64,000 nucleotides of DNA from Dryas octopetala (taxonomy: Eukaryota > Streptophyta > Magnoliopsida > Rosales > Rosaceae), in the NCBI GenBank assembly GCA_963921425.1, contig OY992832.1:18264835-18328834 (forward strand). Direction: 5' to 3'. Below, piece by piece: positions 1-11,286 of the stretch (position 1 is the first letter of the stretch; every line of letters starts with the position of its first letter). The notes beneath the pieces are model-generated. The model was not told where the DNA came from and did no database searches. It saw nothing but the letters and a program-made list of their open reading frames with translations. The position numbers and the translations under genes are program-made.

Positions 1-17
1 ATTAGATAATTAAGAAA

Positions 18-44
18 AGAGAGAGAGAGAGAGAGAGAGAGAAG
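18..44. repeat. (GA)n microsatellite upstream of the IDD gene
   Basis: A run of about 13 GA units lies about 300 bp upstream of the IDD start codon. GA/CT tracts are common in plant promoters and 5' leaders and can bind GAGA-binding (BPC) proteins. Whether this one is regulatory is inference only. Confidence 0.7.
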
Positions 45-340
45 AAATATATTCTCTCTTGGCTGTTGGTATTTCCTTCCAAGTTCAATTAAAGTGAGTC
101 ATTTTGCCAGAAAACAAAGCCTCAGTTCATTCAGCTGGGTTCTCAATTTGTTCGCATCAGCTGGGATCCAATACACACACCCAACTGAGATTCCTTAGAT
201 ATTGTATTCTACAGTAGAGCTTTTGTTTTTTCTCAGTTTTGGCAGTGCACTAGTTCTACTTCTAGCTAGCTAGCTTCTGAGTTAATTACTTCTCTTTTGT
301 TTAGCAAATAAACCCACTTCTATTTACTTCAGCTTCAAAG

Positions 341-2301
341 ATGATGATGTCCCAAGATGAGCTTTCTGTTCCCTCCACCATCAGAAGCTTTGTTCAAGAA
401 CCAAATTCCAACCCTAACCCTAACTCTAATACAAATAATAATCCATCGCTCAAGAGGAAGAGAAATTTACCTGGAACACCAGGCAAGTCATGTCTTCTCA
501 ATTTTAGTTCACCTCTACCTACCTTGCAAATTTAGCTTAATTGTCAATTAATTAATACTCTTTTTTTTTTTTTTTTTAAATATTATTATTGTTTTCTGGG
601 GTTAATTGGCAACCATATACTTCAATCATTCAAGCAGATCCAGATGCAGAAGTGATAGCTTTGTCCCCAAAATCTCTAATGGCCACAAACCGATTCCTCT
701 GCGAAATTTGCAACAAGGGCTTCCAGAGAGACCAGAATTTGCAGCTCCACCGCCGCGGCCACAACCTTCCATGGAAGCTCAAGCAAAGATCAAACAAAGA
801 AGTGATCCGTAAGAAGGTGTATGTCTGCCCGGAAAAGACATGCGTGCACAACGACCCTTCGCGGGCCCTCGGCGACCTCACTGGGATCAAAAAGCACTTC
901 AGCAGAAAGCACGGCGAAAAGAAGTGGAAGTGTGACAAGTGCTCGAAGAAATACGCAGTTCAGTCGGACTGGAAGGCCCATAGCAAGATTTGTGGGACTA
1001 GGGAGTATAGATGTGACTGTGGCACACTCTTTTCCAGGTACTATTACTACTAGTCATGTTTCCCAATTAGTTTCTTCTTCTCTGTACAAAATTATTAAAC
1101 CTAGCTCGATCTACTTCATATGATTTATTTGGTCATGAAGAATGTGTATTTAATGCTCTCATCATCACGTAGAGGCTTTCATGGGATTTTCTCTTTGAAT
1201 TTAATGCTGTCGTTTGAGTCTTTATGCATCAGTTTAATTACCAAATTTTGTTCACCAAATAATGCAACCTGTATTAATTGTAACAGGAAAGATAGCTTCA
1301 TCACTCATAGAGCTTTTTGTGATGCTTTGGCGGCCGAAGAAACTGCACGATTTGTCTCGGCTTCAGCCGCTACGAATTCAAGCTTCATCAATGGGTCTAT
1401 TACCAACAATCCACATCAAGCACCAACCAGAATCCCTCATTTTTTATCAATCTTTCAGCAAGAATTTTCAGGCAATCTCAATTCCAATGCTAATTTTGTC
1501 GGAGCAAACTCCGCATCAGGCTTGCCTGCACCAATTGACATGTTTGGATCGTCGTCGTCGCCCGTGCAGGCTCAGTGGCTGAACAAGTTTCAAGAGTCGT
1601 CGTCGTCATCATCATTTGCAATTGCGAATCTTTCTATGCCATCATCGTCATCATTGCCACGGGGACTGATATTGAAGGAGGAAGAAGATCAGTCCAAAGC
1701 CAATTTGTCTGAAACGATAATGACCAGCGCGGCTTTCTATAACAACAACAACAACAACAACAACAACAACCAGAACCACCAGCGAAGCAGTCCTCCAGGA
1801 AGTCACATGTACTCATCAGCCACTGCACTCCTGCAGAAAGCAGCTCAAATGGGATCAACAACAAGCCAAAACGGCGTCGTCCCAGCATTCAATGACAGTG
1901 CTGCTGCTACCACCTTTGGTAATTTCATGAGCTCATCATCCCCATCTCAGAAACTGTTCAGGCAAACAATGACTGATATTCAGAGCGAGAACAACTTCAA
2001 CGATTTGGTGAATTCCATGTCTTGTTCAACTCCAGCAACCAAAATTGGAGATGGGTCTTCACTGTTCTCTGCTAGCTCGTTCTTGATGATGCCCAATATA
2101 GGAAAGCATTTGAGCCAACCAACAATCAGTGAAAGTCATGAGCAGCAGAGTAGTTTAACCAGAGATTTTCTTGGAGTTGGATCAGGTGAACATGGAATTA
2201 GTGGACCCTTCTTTCAACAAGAGCTGGCCAAGTTGGCTTCAATGGCTTCACCCATGGATCACTTGACCCACTATAGTACCAGTAGTAATGGCCATCAATG
2301 A
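341..2301 (+). CDS. INDETERMINATE-DOMAIN (IDD) C2H2 zinc-finger transcription factor
   Basis: Three exons, 341-482, 638-1037 and 1287-2301, join in frame to 518 residues. IDD proteins are plant nuclear transcription factors, many of which work with DELLA or SCARECROW/SHORT-ROOT proteins. A basic KRKR patch (about residues 38-41) precedes the conserved NLPGTPDPDAEVIALSP block. Four fingers follow: C69/C72/H85/H89 and C111/C116/H134/H139 (C2H2), then C146/C149/H162/C166 and C173/C175/H188/C192 (CCHC type), the family's ID-domain order. The long C-terminal part is rich in Ser and Asn, has an Asn run coded by AAC repeats (about 1741-1770), and carries the family motifs SATALLQKAAQMGST and TRDFLGVG near its end. 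Intron 1 must start with GC (483) to keep the conserved PGTPDPDAE frame, so it is a GC-AG intron; intron 2 is GT-AG. The exact subfamily member is not certain. The start is the first Met of three in a row. Confidence 0.93.
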
Positions 2302-3093
2302 GTCCAATACCTTTTGTTGTACTATATCATGTTATGAATCTAGTTTTAGATGTTGACATTTATACAAATGTGAAAGTATGTTAGATTAGAAGGATAAGTA
2401 CCTAAATGCGATAATCCGAATATGATCTGATTTGTATGTAACAGTTCTGAGTTGCACTCTATGACCAATTAAGCGATCAACTCAGAAAAAGAGAGAGATA
2501 AGGTCGGCGGTGATATGAGAGGGGGCTGGTGCATGTCAGGGGCCCTCCATGCATCATGTAGTGTAGAATTTTATGTTTTTTCTTTTGTTTTGGGTTTCTT
2601 TTTTTGGTCTTTCTTGTCATTGATAATTGAGGCTAAAACTTCAACTGTGTCATGTTTGGGTGTTACCTTGGTCACTGCCTTTTCCCACTCTCAGCATTTT
2701 CCACCGTTAATTCAAATAAAGGAATCTAAATGTACGCGGTGTGGGCCTAATTACTTAGTCTTTACGTCGATGGAGACTAATTATACTTAGAAAAGTATAA
2801 TTAATGGAGTGGGTACGTTGTGTTTAATTACTAGATTTGAGGTGTTTGCATTACCAAGTAATTAATGTTAGCTAACTTAGCTTAAAAGTATTCATTTTAA
2901 GAATGTTGTCAATTGTTGGTCATACCTATGCTTTATATATATGTAACAAAGATCTTCTTCTCCTGTTTGTTTATATTTCATCACTCTAATTAATCTAGTC
3001 GAGTAATTTGGTCAAAAAAAATCTAGTCGAGTAATTAATATCATTGTTTAAAATGATATAGTATATATATGGTTAAACTGTCAATTATATAAT

Positions 3094-3094
3094 T

Positions 3095-3126
<32 letters not shown>

Positions 3127-3140
3127 CGTGCGTGCGTGTG
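3094..3140. repeat. Compound (AT)n(TG)n microsatellite
   Basis: An AT repeat passes into TG and then mixed TGCG units. It is a simple sequence repeat with no coding context. Confidence 0.8.
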
Positions 3141-4753
3141 AAAGTTTTACTCTTCTACATACCTTAGAGAGCAGGATAGGCTAAGAGCCTAAGATAGTAG
3201 ATGCGTAGAGCCTTGGTTGTTCATCTAATTATTAACATCCAGAATGCGGAAAACTATGTGTTCGAATGTCTACTTGGTGTGTCAAATCAATATGTATTAA
3301 CGTCAACCTTGATGGCTTGCCATTTTTCTAAGTTATTCAATCATGTCAATCATCCATATTTTTCTTATTTCTTGTTAAGTTTTCAGACCAGCTCAAAGGG
3401 AATTTTATGTAGACCCACAGCAATGCGGATATTGCACTATGTGCATGCATTCACTATTTAAGGTTTCGTTTATTTTGCAAGATATTTATTTTGCAAGTCT
3501 TTATTTCAAGATCATCTATGCTAATATTTTAAAAAATAAAAAATTATTAAGATATTTAATTTTGATAAAATAAATAGATAAATAAAATATTTTTTAATAA
3601 ATACTTAAAATAATGACCATTTAATCAACGGTCATATCGTTTCTAATTTATCTAATTTTTTTGTAAAAATAATCTTTTAATGAAGACTAAAAAAATATAC
3701 AATTTTGATCATCAAAATATAACGTGGATTAAATCCCACTAGAGATCCCTTAAATAAGAGATCCTTCAATAAAAAGGGCATGCAGAAACTACACTCTACT
3801 ACAACCAAATGTAACCTTATAAAAATTTAATGGTCAAAACACTATTTGCATGAGATGCATTGTTTGCACTACAGACAAATTTATTTTAGCTACTAACCAA
3901 TTAATTGAGGACTTGCAATGTTAAACAACATCATGATGAGGGAAAACGGGAAATTAATTACCATGTCTTTAACATACAAGTACTTATATTCAACTAATCA
4001 TTCAAAAAAATAATGAGCAAAGAATTTATTGGATCGATATATATTTGAGTCATCAAAAAGATCCCGCCATGCTTAGTGTATTTATGTCATTATGCGGTGC
4101 ATGTCTGACTAAGAGCAATTCCAGAACGAATTTAGATGTTATCTTAGTATTGATTCTTACTTTTATAGTTTATTACTGTTTGACAACCACTACAAATATT
4201 TTATTTAAAAAGTAAATTTAATTTGTTACATTCAATAATATAGATAACTAAATTTTGTAACATTACAGATAAATTTCACGTTTGCCAACAGTCTTTAAAC
4301 CGCTGATCAATCGATACCTATGCCGATCAATCGGCAATTGTAATTATAGTTGCAGCTGGAGCTACAATTGCAGAAATTATTTTCCTTATTTTCTACTGAA
4401 ATCTTAACTTTTGTGGAGTTAACTAGGTTTTTTATTAGTGCGTTTAAGTATCTTTTTGAGAATTTATTAATTTAAGATTTGAAGTTAGTGTTTTTATTGA
4501 GGATAACTAGTGTAATTGTAATGTTGTAACTTAATTGCAACTGCAATTATAGTTGGTATCGACATAACCGCTCATCAATTAGCATGAAACGTGGATCGAT
4601 CAGTTACTATATATGGGTCAAAATTAATTAATGATCATCCAAATTATTGAAAGTTTCATCATTCCATAAAATTACCAAGACAAACTTAATTAAGAGAATA
4701 GGGGCATTGTCAGGTGTGACATGGCAGCTGCGCCCTAGTTATCGGCCCGACTT

Positions 4754-4843
4754 ATAAATTAAAATTGAGATCCAAACTAATGCATAAATGATAAATTTAT
4801 AAATTAAAATTGAGATCCAAACTAATGCATAAATGATAGATTT
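4754..4843. repeat. 45-bp direct tandem duplication
   Basis: Two adjacent 45-bp units (4754-4798 and 4799-4843) starting ATAAATTAAAATTGAGATCC differ at a single base near the end. The near identity implies a recent slippage or duplication event in intergenic DNA. Confidence 0.9.
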
Positions 4844-5720
4844 ATAAACTAGTTGCTCGATCTTGTATCTTAAATCAAGTGTGGAGGGATGGGCTCCAAT
4901 ATTGCTGGTAGGTCACACGTACATTGATCGAGCATCAAATCATAAATTAGACATTACGCATGTATACAGATCGACTTGGGCATTACTCCCAATCATCTCA
5001 TCATCACATATCACTTGATCTTACGCCTTCACTCAGTTGTCAAAGTAACATTTTGCCAAATCCCACAAAAGTCAATGCCAACTTACCTTGGCTCCAAACT
5101 TCATAACATGCATATAAAGCATGAATTACTGGATCTTTCTCTTTTCCTAAAGCTGAAGCATTCATCAACATCATTAATTCTTATTTCAGAAACTTAATCT
5201 TACATTCACATCAACTCTGTTTACAAATAATGTCCATTATATATGTCATTATGTCAATATGTCAAATCTTACTTAACAAAAATAAATTCATATTTAAATA
5301 AACGAAAAACTGTCATTTGACAAATAAAATGTGTACAAAATAGGTAGTTGCAAAAAATGAATACTTAAAGTCTTTGGAGTTAGTCGAGGAGGTAAGAATA
5401 GGTAGAATGATGGATTTGGATTAGAAAGTATGATAGATTCATGGTTCAAGTTCGTCCAATGTAAAAAAAAAAAAAAAGAATGTTTAATTAATACGTTTAC
5501 ACAGAAGCTCAAGATGAATGAAAAAATCCAAATACAAATACAAATTAACACCAAATTAAGAACCCCCATGAAATTCATTTACATTAACAGCTAGTACAGT
5601 TCCCATAATCACAAACTTGCATGCAAAAGATAACAAGAATGGGTGTAAACAGAGACAACAACAATTATTCCAAGCCACTCACCGTGTGAATCATTTGCAA
5701 CGATAAAATCAATAATCTCG

Positions 5721-6509
5721 TCACAAAAACACACCAATTGCTGCAACAACCACAGAAACTACTCCAATAGACACCACACCATTTCTAGATAGACATGTAG
5801 AAACCGAACCAGACTTCACTTCCTCAACAGGGCTGTGAGAAGAAGAGCTCTTCTTCGGCTTCTCCTCCGGCGCAGGAGCTGGCGCCGGCGGCTGAGGCTT
5901 CGGGGCGAAAACCCCGAAAGGCTGGAGAACACTGTCGACCTGGTAAATGGCCAATTGATTGTCCGAGTACACAGTGCCTGAAATTGATGTGTTCACCAAC
6001 CCAGTTGATATGTTCACCGCATTCCCAGATGTGGTGATGTTTAGAGGGTACTCGTAGCCATCTCCGGCTTGTGTACGAACTGGGTTGCTGAGGGTTTGGA
6101 AGTTGGAGACTGTGAGGAAGTCTGGGATGAGATGGAACTGCAGAAGCTGGACCTTTTGCTCATCACTTAGAGAGTTTAAGGACCCTGTTTTGAGTTTTGA
6201 GAAGGCAGAGTCTGTTGGGGCTAAAAACGTCAATTTGCTGTCTGAGTTGTTGAGTTGGCTGTAGAGCTGGGTGTTCACTTGGGTGCTCTTGAGGAGTCTG
6301 ATGAGGATGTTGAAGCCTCCTGCTTTTTCAAGGATTTTGGTGGTGTTGGTTGGGCCTGGTGGGGCAGGGGCATCAGCAGGGGGGGCGGGGACTGCTGGGC
6401 CTTTGATTGGGCTTGATGGGGCTGCTGCTGGGCCTGATTGGGCTGAGGTTGTGGTGGAGTGGGAGAGGAGGAAGATGATGAGTAGGAGTGTCTGCAGCTG
6501 CTTCATCAT
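5721..6509 (-). CDS. Fasciclin-like arabinogalactan protein (single FAS1 domain, FLA11/12 type)
   Basis: An intronless 262-residue protein that should be secreted and held at the plasma membrane or wall by a GPI anchor. Residues 1-23 form a signal peptide (hydrophobic TLLLIIFLL, cleavage near TSA|QSG). Two Pro/Ala-rich arabinogalactan stretches (about 27-53 and 203-214) flank one FAS1 domain (about 55-200) with the H1-like block TFLAPTDSAF (94-103) and the H2-like block LAIYQVDSVLQP (186-197). The C terminus (about 243-262) is hydrophobic after a Ser/Gly/Asn region, as expected for GPI-anchor addition. Several NxS/T sites lie in the FAS1 domain. This layout matches FLA11/FLA12-type proteins linked to secondary-wall formation in stems; that function is family knowledge, not shown here. 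The first Met of a Met-Met pair was chosen. Confidence 0.92.
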   Translation of the reverse strand: MMKQLQTLLLIIFLLSHSTTTSAQSGPAAAPSSPIKGPAVPAPPADAPAPPGPTNTTKILEKAGGFNILIRLLKSTQVNTQLYSQLNNSDSKLTFLAPTDSAFSKLKTGSLNSLSDEQKVQLLQFHLIPDFLTVSNFQTLSNPVRTQAGDGYEYPLNITTSGNAVNISTGLVNTSISGTVYSDNQLAIYQVDSVLQPFGVFAPKPQPPAPAPAPEEKPKKSSSSHSPVEEVKSGSVSTCLSRNGVVSIGVVSVVVAAIGVFL

Positions 6510-6630
6510 GGTTTTGAGTGGGATGGGGGGTGGCTCTGGTTTTGGTTGAAAACAATGGCCAATATATGTGGGAGGCAGAGTGGTCCTTGGACAAGTGTTT
6601 GATGTGTGTTTTTGGGGGGAAGAAGAGGGG

Positions 6631-6636
6631 TTTATA
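6631..6636 (-). promoter_or_regulatory. Putative TATA box of the FLA gene
   Basis: TATAAA on the minus strand, about 122 bp upstream of the FLA start codon, a usual distance for a TATA box plus a short 5' leader. Position is the only support. Confidence 0.5.
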
Positions 6637-7083
6637 TTAGTGGTGGGAGAGATGGAATTAGGTGAAAGATTGCTTTTTTTTAATTTTCAGTTATACAACC
6701 TTAGTAGTTAGCATGTCTGTCTTTGTTGAGAAATAATGGAGAGTGAGATTATGGTGTTAGAGCTACTAGTTTGCTTCTGAAAACAGGAATAAATTAAAGA
6801 GGTGCATTCAAGTGGGTGTGGTGTGGGTAAATAAATAAGTGCATGATCGCTTTATTTTCACTTAAATATCTATGTAGTCCATCTCCACAACGGTTGCTCA
6901 CATAGTAGACGGTTAGACACTAATGCCAAGGGATGCAAATTGATTAACTACGTAAATCTTGTGTAGTTTTTAACCACAACGCAATCTCACCTATTAATTA
7001 CTTGTTTCAAATTTAAAATGACGATTTTACACTCTAAAGTAAGTAATTTATCAGAAATGAGATTAAAAAATAGTATTTAAGAG

Positions 7084-7331
7084 GGTTGCTATTTGCACAC
7101 CTTTTTCTTTTTTCACACATTTTTTCTATTTTTTTCTCCTACACACCCCACACACTTACCTCAAATTCAAAACCTCTCAACACACACCCAACTTATTACC
7201 AAAATACCATCATTTCATTACACATCCTATCCTTCTCTGTCAACACACACCCTCATCATCTCTCACAAGCTCTCCCTTTCTCTGTCAACACACACGCACC
7301 ACCACCTTGCACCCCGCAGCACCAACCGGCA

Positions 7332-7368
<37 letters not shown>

Positions 7369-7471
7369 TTCTCTGAATGGCGCACAACCACCACCACCAC
7401 CACCACCTTCTTCTTCCCCCTACCTGAGCCAAAACAGCCGCCACCACCACTTCTTTTTTCCTCTCTCTATC

Positions 7472-7504
<33 letters not shown>

Positions 7505-7719
7505 CTCTCATTTCCTCTCACCTCTCGCCCAAGCAGAAAAAAAAAAAGGTTGCAGGTGGTTCGGCAGACCAATGCCGAACCCGTCGGTTTCGTTCGATAG
7601 ATAATCGCCAAACGAACCAGGTTTGTTCGGCGGTTACCTGTCGAACGAAATCGACGGGTTCGGCATTGGTCTGCCGAACCACCTGCCACTTTTTTTTTTT
7701 TTTGCTATTTGCTTGGGCG

Positions 7720-7766
<47 letters not shown>

Positions 7767-8096
7767 ATGTGGTAGTGGTGGTGGCTGTTTTGGTGGTGCA
7801 GGGGTTGGGGGGTCGGTGCAGGGGCTGAGGGGCTAGGTGGGTTGGGTGGAGGGAGGAGGCCGGAGGGGGAGGGAGGGAGGGAGGGAGGGAGGGAGGGGTG
7901 GGTTGGGTGGAGGGGCTGGCTGGGGGAGGGTTGGAGAAGAAGAAGAAGAAAAAAAAACAGGGTAAGGGGGTGTGAACGAGAGAAAAAAGAGAGGGAAAGA
8001 AGGGAGGGGCTGTATAGTCTTTTTTTTTTTTGTTTTTTTTTTTTTTTAATATGGGTGTGCAAAAAGAAAAAAAATGGTGTGCAAATAGTAGCTATC
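7084..8096. mobile_element. Fold-back DNA element of about 1.0 kb with CTATTTGCACACC ends
   Basis: The left end reads GGTTGCTATTTGCACACC and the right end is its near inverse (GGTGTGCAAATAGTAGC). Most of the inside is also an inverted repeat: a (CT)n tract at about 7320-7365 mirrors a (GA)n tract at about 7722-7763, GGCTGTTTTGG-type words are mirrored, and arms containing CTGCCGAACCACCTGC fold around a centre near 7620. There is no transposase, so it is non-autonomous. Its ends resemble those of the element at 9524-13697. The predicted proteins here are low-complexity readings of the repeats. I could not define a target-site duplication with confidence. Confidence 0.75.
7548..7690. repeat. 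Long near-perfect palindrome at the core of the fold-back element
   Basis: The left arm runs through GGTGGTTCGGCAGACCAATG, CCGAACCCGTCG and TTCGTTCGA. The right arm is the inverse, ending in CATTGGTCTGCCGAACCACC. Together with the flanking A/T runs this gives arms of about 65 bp that could form a strong hairpin as RNA or a cruciform as DNA. Confidence 0.85.
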
Positions 8097-8199
8097 TTTT
8101 TTAATAGTTGAAAATTTGAAATACTACCTTACCAATCAATCGGTATTATCCACAACGTAGTTAACAACTCCAGAGAATATATATATATAATATACAAAA

Positions 8200-8587
8200 A
8201 TGCTCTAAAATTAACTGGTTAGTAAGTTAATATAAAACTAACCACCCTGTTGGGCCCACTGCACAATGTAATCTCAAAATCTGAATCATCTATTTTCTAG
8301 GCCCTACTTCAAAGATCATTCTTGTAAAAAATCTCTAAAATTGGAAGTCATTTAGCTATTTAATTATAACAACTATTTCTATGCTTTTATCGAAAACATT
8401 GATCGTCTATTTATTTCATCTCAATTGAATAACTAAATGATTTTCGATTTAGTTGATTTTTTGCAATGATGATTTTTTAAGTATGGTCTAAATAATTGAT
8501 GGTTTTGATTATAAGATTAGTTATGTGGTGGTCCCAAAAATATGGTTAGTTTCGTATTAACTTGTTAACCAGTTAGTTTTATAGCAC
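8200..8587. mobile_element. MITE of about 390 bp with terminal inverted repeats
   Basis: The left end (TGCTCTAAAATTAACTGGTT and on to AAAACTAACCA) is matched in inverse by the right end (GTTAACCAGTTAGTTTTATAGCA). The repeats extend at least 40 bp with mismatches. Nothing inside codes for protein. Confidence 0.7.
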
Positions 8588-8606
8588 TCCTCTATATATA
8601 TATATA

Positions 8607-8770
8607 GAGGAGTGTTCTAGAGCTAACCAATTAGTAAGATAATATAACACTAACTATCATTTTGAACTCACTACACAATGTAATTTTATTATCTGAATCG
8701 TTTATTTTTTAGGCTCTCATTTAAAGATCATCCTTAAAAAAAGTAACAAAATTAGAAATCGTTTAGCCAA
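8607..8770. mobile_element. Truncated second copy of the adjacent MITE family
   Basis: The sequence from AGTGTTCTAGAGCTAACC through CACTACACAATGTAAT parallels the left half of the element at 8200-8587, including the same order of inner words (ACTGCACAATGTAAT, CTGAATC, TTAGGC). No matching right end is visible, so it is a fragment. Confidence 0.6.
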
Positions 8771-9794
8771 CTATTAGTAAGCTAATTGTGCTCATGTAAA
8801 TGGACAAACACAAGTTTTTCAATAAAACATGTCTCATGGCCCAACCTCATGGATAAAATCTTTGCTCTGTGCTGATTGCTACAAAATTACAAATGGGTCA
8901 CCTTCACAAATTTTTTTTTTTTTTTATCTCTTTTGGATTTGTTGGTGCTGGGGTTTATTCCATAAGGTGACATTAGCCATATCGATTCTGAAATTTCTCT
9001 TTCTATATATCTCAAAGAAGTAACTTTGTTTTTTTAAACTGCTCAAAGAAGAGCAACTTATAACATATTGCATTCTTAATTTTGATATATAATTATAGTA
9101 TAATTAAAGTCAAAATCAAAGCATGGGTTTAAAAAGTTGCATTTTTCTTTTGAATTTTCATAACCTTTATTTCATGAGTTTTGGATACCCATAGAAAGAA
9201 AAGCTTAACCAACACCAAAACCAAAACCAACTTGCATTTGTCAACCATTGAGAGTGCATTCTACTCATTCCTAAGACAGCATTCGGTAAACAATTCTTTC
9301 TAAGAAATGTTAAAGAAATAATTGTTTTTTGAAACCGTACGTTTGGGTTAAAAACATAAGATGTGTTCAAGAGGTTCAAAAAGTTATATTTTAATATATT
9401 TTTTGCAATTGAACTAAAACTTCCATTGGGCTTGTTCTAAGGAAACTCTTGAATTTATAATAGACAATTTCAATTAAAAATAGAGAAATGACAAGACTAA
9501 AGAATCATTTCCTTTGAAAATAAGTGTTGTTATTTGCACACTTTTTTTTTTTCTTTTTACACACCCCTTTAAAAAAAAAAAAGTAGAAAACCAAAGTGAA
9601 AAGACCTCTCTCTCCCTCCCTCCCTCACCCAAAGTCCAATTTCATTTCTCTTTGCACACCCTATCAACAGACAAAAAATAAAAAAAATAAGACAAAAGTT
9701 CAATATAGCCACTTAACTATATAGGCCATTTCAACTGGGTACATGACTAAATTAATATTTCAATTGACTACCATAACTATGATCTAAATTGAAA

Positions 9795-11286
9795 GGCTTA
9801 ATTATGTTTTTACCATCCAAAGTTTATATTGATTCCCATTTTACCACCCAAAATTTTATTTGTCCCAGTTTACCACCTAAAACTATTTCTCGTGTCTCAA
9901 TTAACCTTTTTTCGTCAATTCTATCACTGCAGCCGTCAAAAAGGCTGACATGGCTTGGGTATTCTGGTCTTTTCATTCAATTTCATCCACTTAGACAAAA
10001 AAATTAATTAAAAATTCTTATATTTTACAAAATATGAAATTTAATTAAAAAATTAAAAGAAGAAAAATTCTCAGATACAGTACGGCGCCAATACCCCTCA
10101 CCCCTCCTCTCAGCTTCAACACACTGGCAACCTCTCTCACCGCCGGCGACCCTTATCCCTCTCTTTCTCTCACTTTCTCTCTCATCTCTCTTTCCCTCTC
10201 TTTCTCTTCACCTCTCCTCCCTCCCCCTTTCCCTCTCCGGTCCTTCACAATCAACATTGGTGCTCTAATGCCAGACGTCGCGGAGAAAGGTGTTGTGCGA
10301 CAAAGCAATCAGAGCCGCTCCATTCAACTCCTTTACTTCCCCAAAATTTGTGTTGTTCTCTCTCTCTCTCAAAACCTCAAGGACCAAGCTTGACAATGGT
10401 TGTTCATTAAAACAGCGACATGACATGCATCAACCAACAGACTTACACTTTCAACTACATAACCAGGCATTTCTGGAGCACTCTCGCATTTGGGTCTAAC
10501 CCAAAATTCTTGATTTCCTCTTCATCAGCTCTGTAATTTTATCTTCCTTTGAGAATTCAACAAAATGGGTCAAACCAATTTGGCCTCAAATGCTTGATTT
10601 GTCATTTTGGGGCATGACTTTGCTTGGTTCTTGATGTTGGGTATTTGTGATTTTCTAGTCTCTGTGTAGAAGAATTAAAAAAATGAGTAAAATGGGAGGC
10701 TGGGGAAAGCATTAACTGGAGGGGATGAAATTGTGCAATGAGTGACCAAAACCTTGTACCGGGAGAATAACCGATTTGGGCTTGTGGGTAAGGAGAGAAT
10801 GTAAGTAAGTTGGCGGCTAGAGGTGGGGAAAGAGGAGGAAGGAAGGAGATGGGATATAGGGGAAGTTGGTGGCTGGGGAAGTTGCCGACGATGAAGAAGT
10901 TAGTGGGTTTGGGGTGGGGGTGCTCGGGTGGGGAGGGAGGAAGGGGATGAGTTTTTATTTTTAATTGATTTAAAATTTAACATATTATATTTTTAATTGG
11001 TGGCTTAATTGTGTTTTTATTGTCCATTTATTGCCCTTATTCCATGTCACACACCGACTTTGCATCTATTTATTGTCCATGTGGCTGGGTAAGTGTCCAT
11101 GTGGGTGAAAAGATCAAAATACCCATGCCACATTAGTTTTTTTGATGGCTAAAGTGACGGAATGGACGAAAAAAGGTTAATTGGGACACAAAAAATAGTT
11201 CTAGGTGGTAAATTGTAACAAATAAAATTCTGGGTGGTAAAGTGGGAATCAATATAAACTTTGGGTGGTAAAAACACAATTAAGTC
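9795..11286. mobile_element. Nested non-autonomous Mutator-like element (1492 bp) with a 9-bp target duplication
   Basis: The ends are GGCTTAATTATGTTTTTACC and the inverse GGTAAAAACACAATTAAGTC. The matched inverted ends extend more than 100 bp (ACCACCCAAAATTTTATTTG against AAATAAAATTCTGGGTGGT). The element is flanked by the identical 9-mer AAATTGAAA at 9786-9794 and 11287-11295. A 9-bp duplication plus long inverted ends fits Mutator superfamily elements. It carries no transposase. The element at 50975-52062 in BGAL8-B has related ends. Confidence 0.85.

Larger units (their letters stand above)
2302..5720. other. Intergenic region between the IDD and FLA genes
   Basis: About 3.4 kb with no gene I can support; it should hold the 3' UTRs of the two convergent genes. 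It contains an (AT)n(TG)n(CG/TG)n microsatellite at about 3094-3140 and a 45-bp tandem duplication at 4754-4843. Around 4300-4560 is a loose inverted arrangement of GATCAATCGATACC/GCAATTGTAATTATAG-like words. Short ORFs here are not conserved-looking. Confidence 0.6.

Noticed and set aside
7093..7836. Long open frame of 247 codons rich in Leu/Ser/Thr/Pro
   Set aside because: It is a reading of CT/GA tracts and the arms of a fold-back element; composition is low complexity and the frame exists only because of the repeats.
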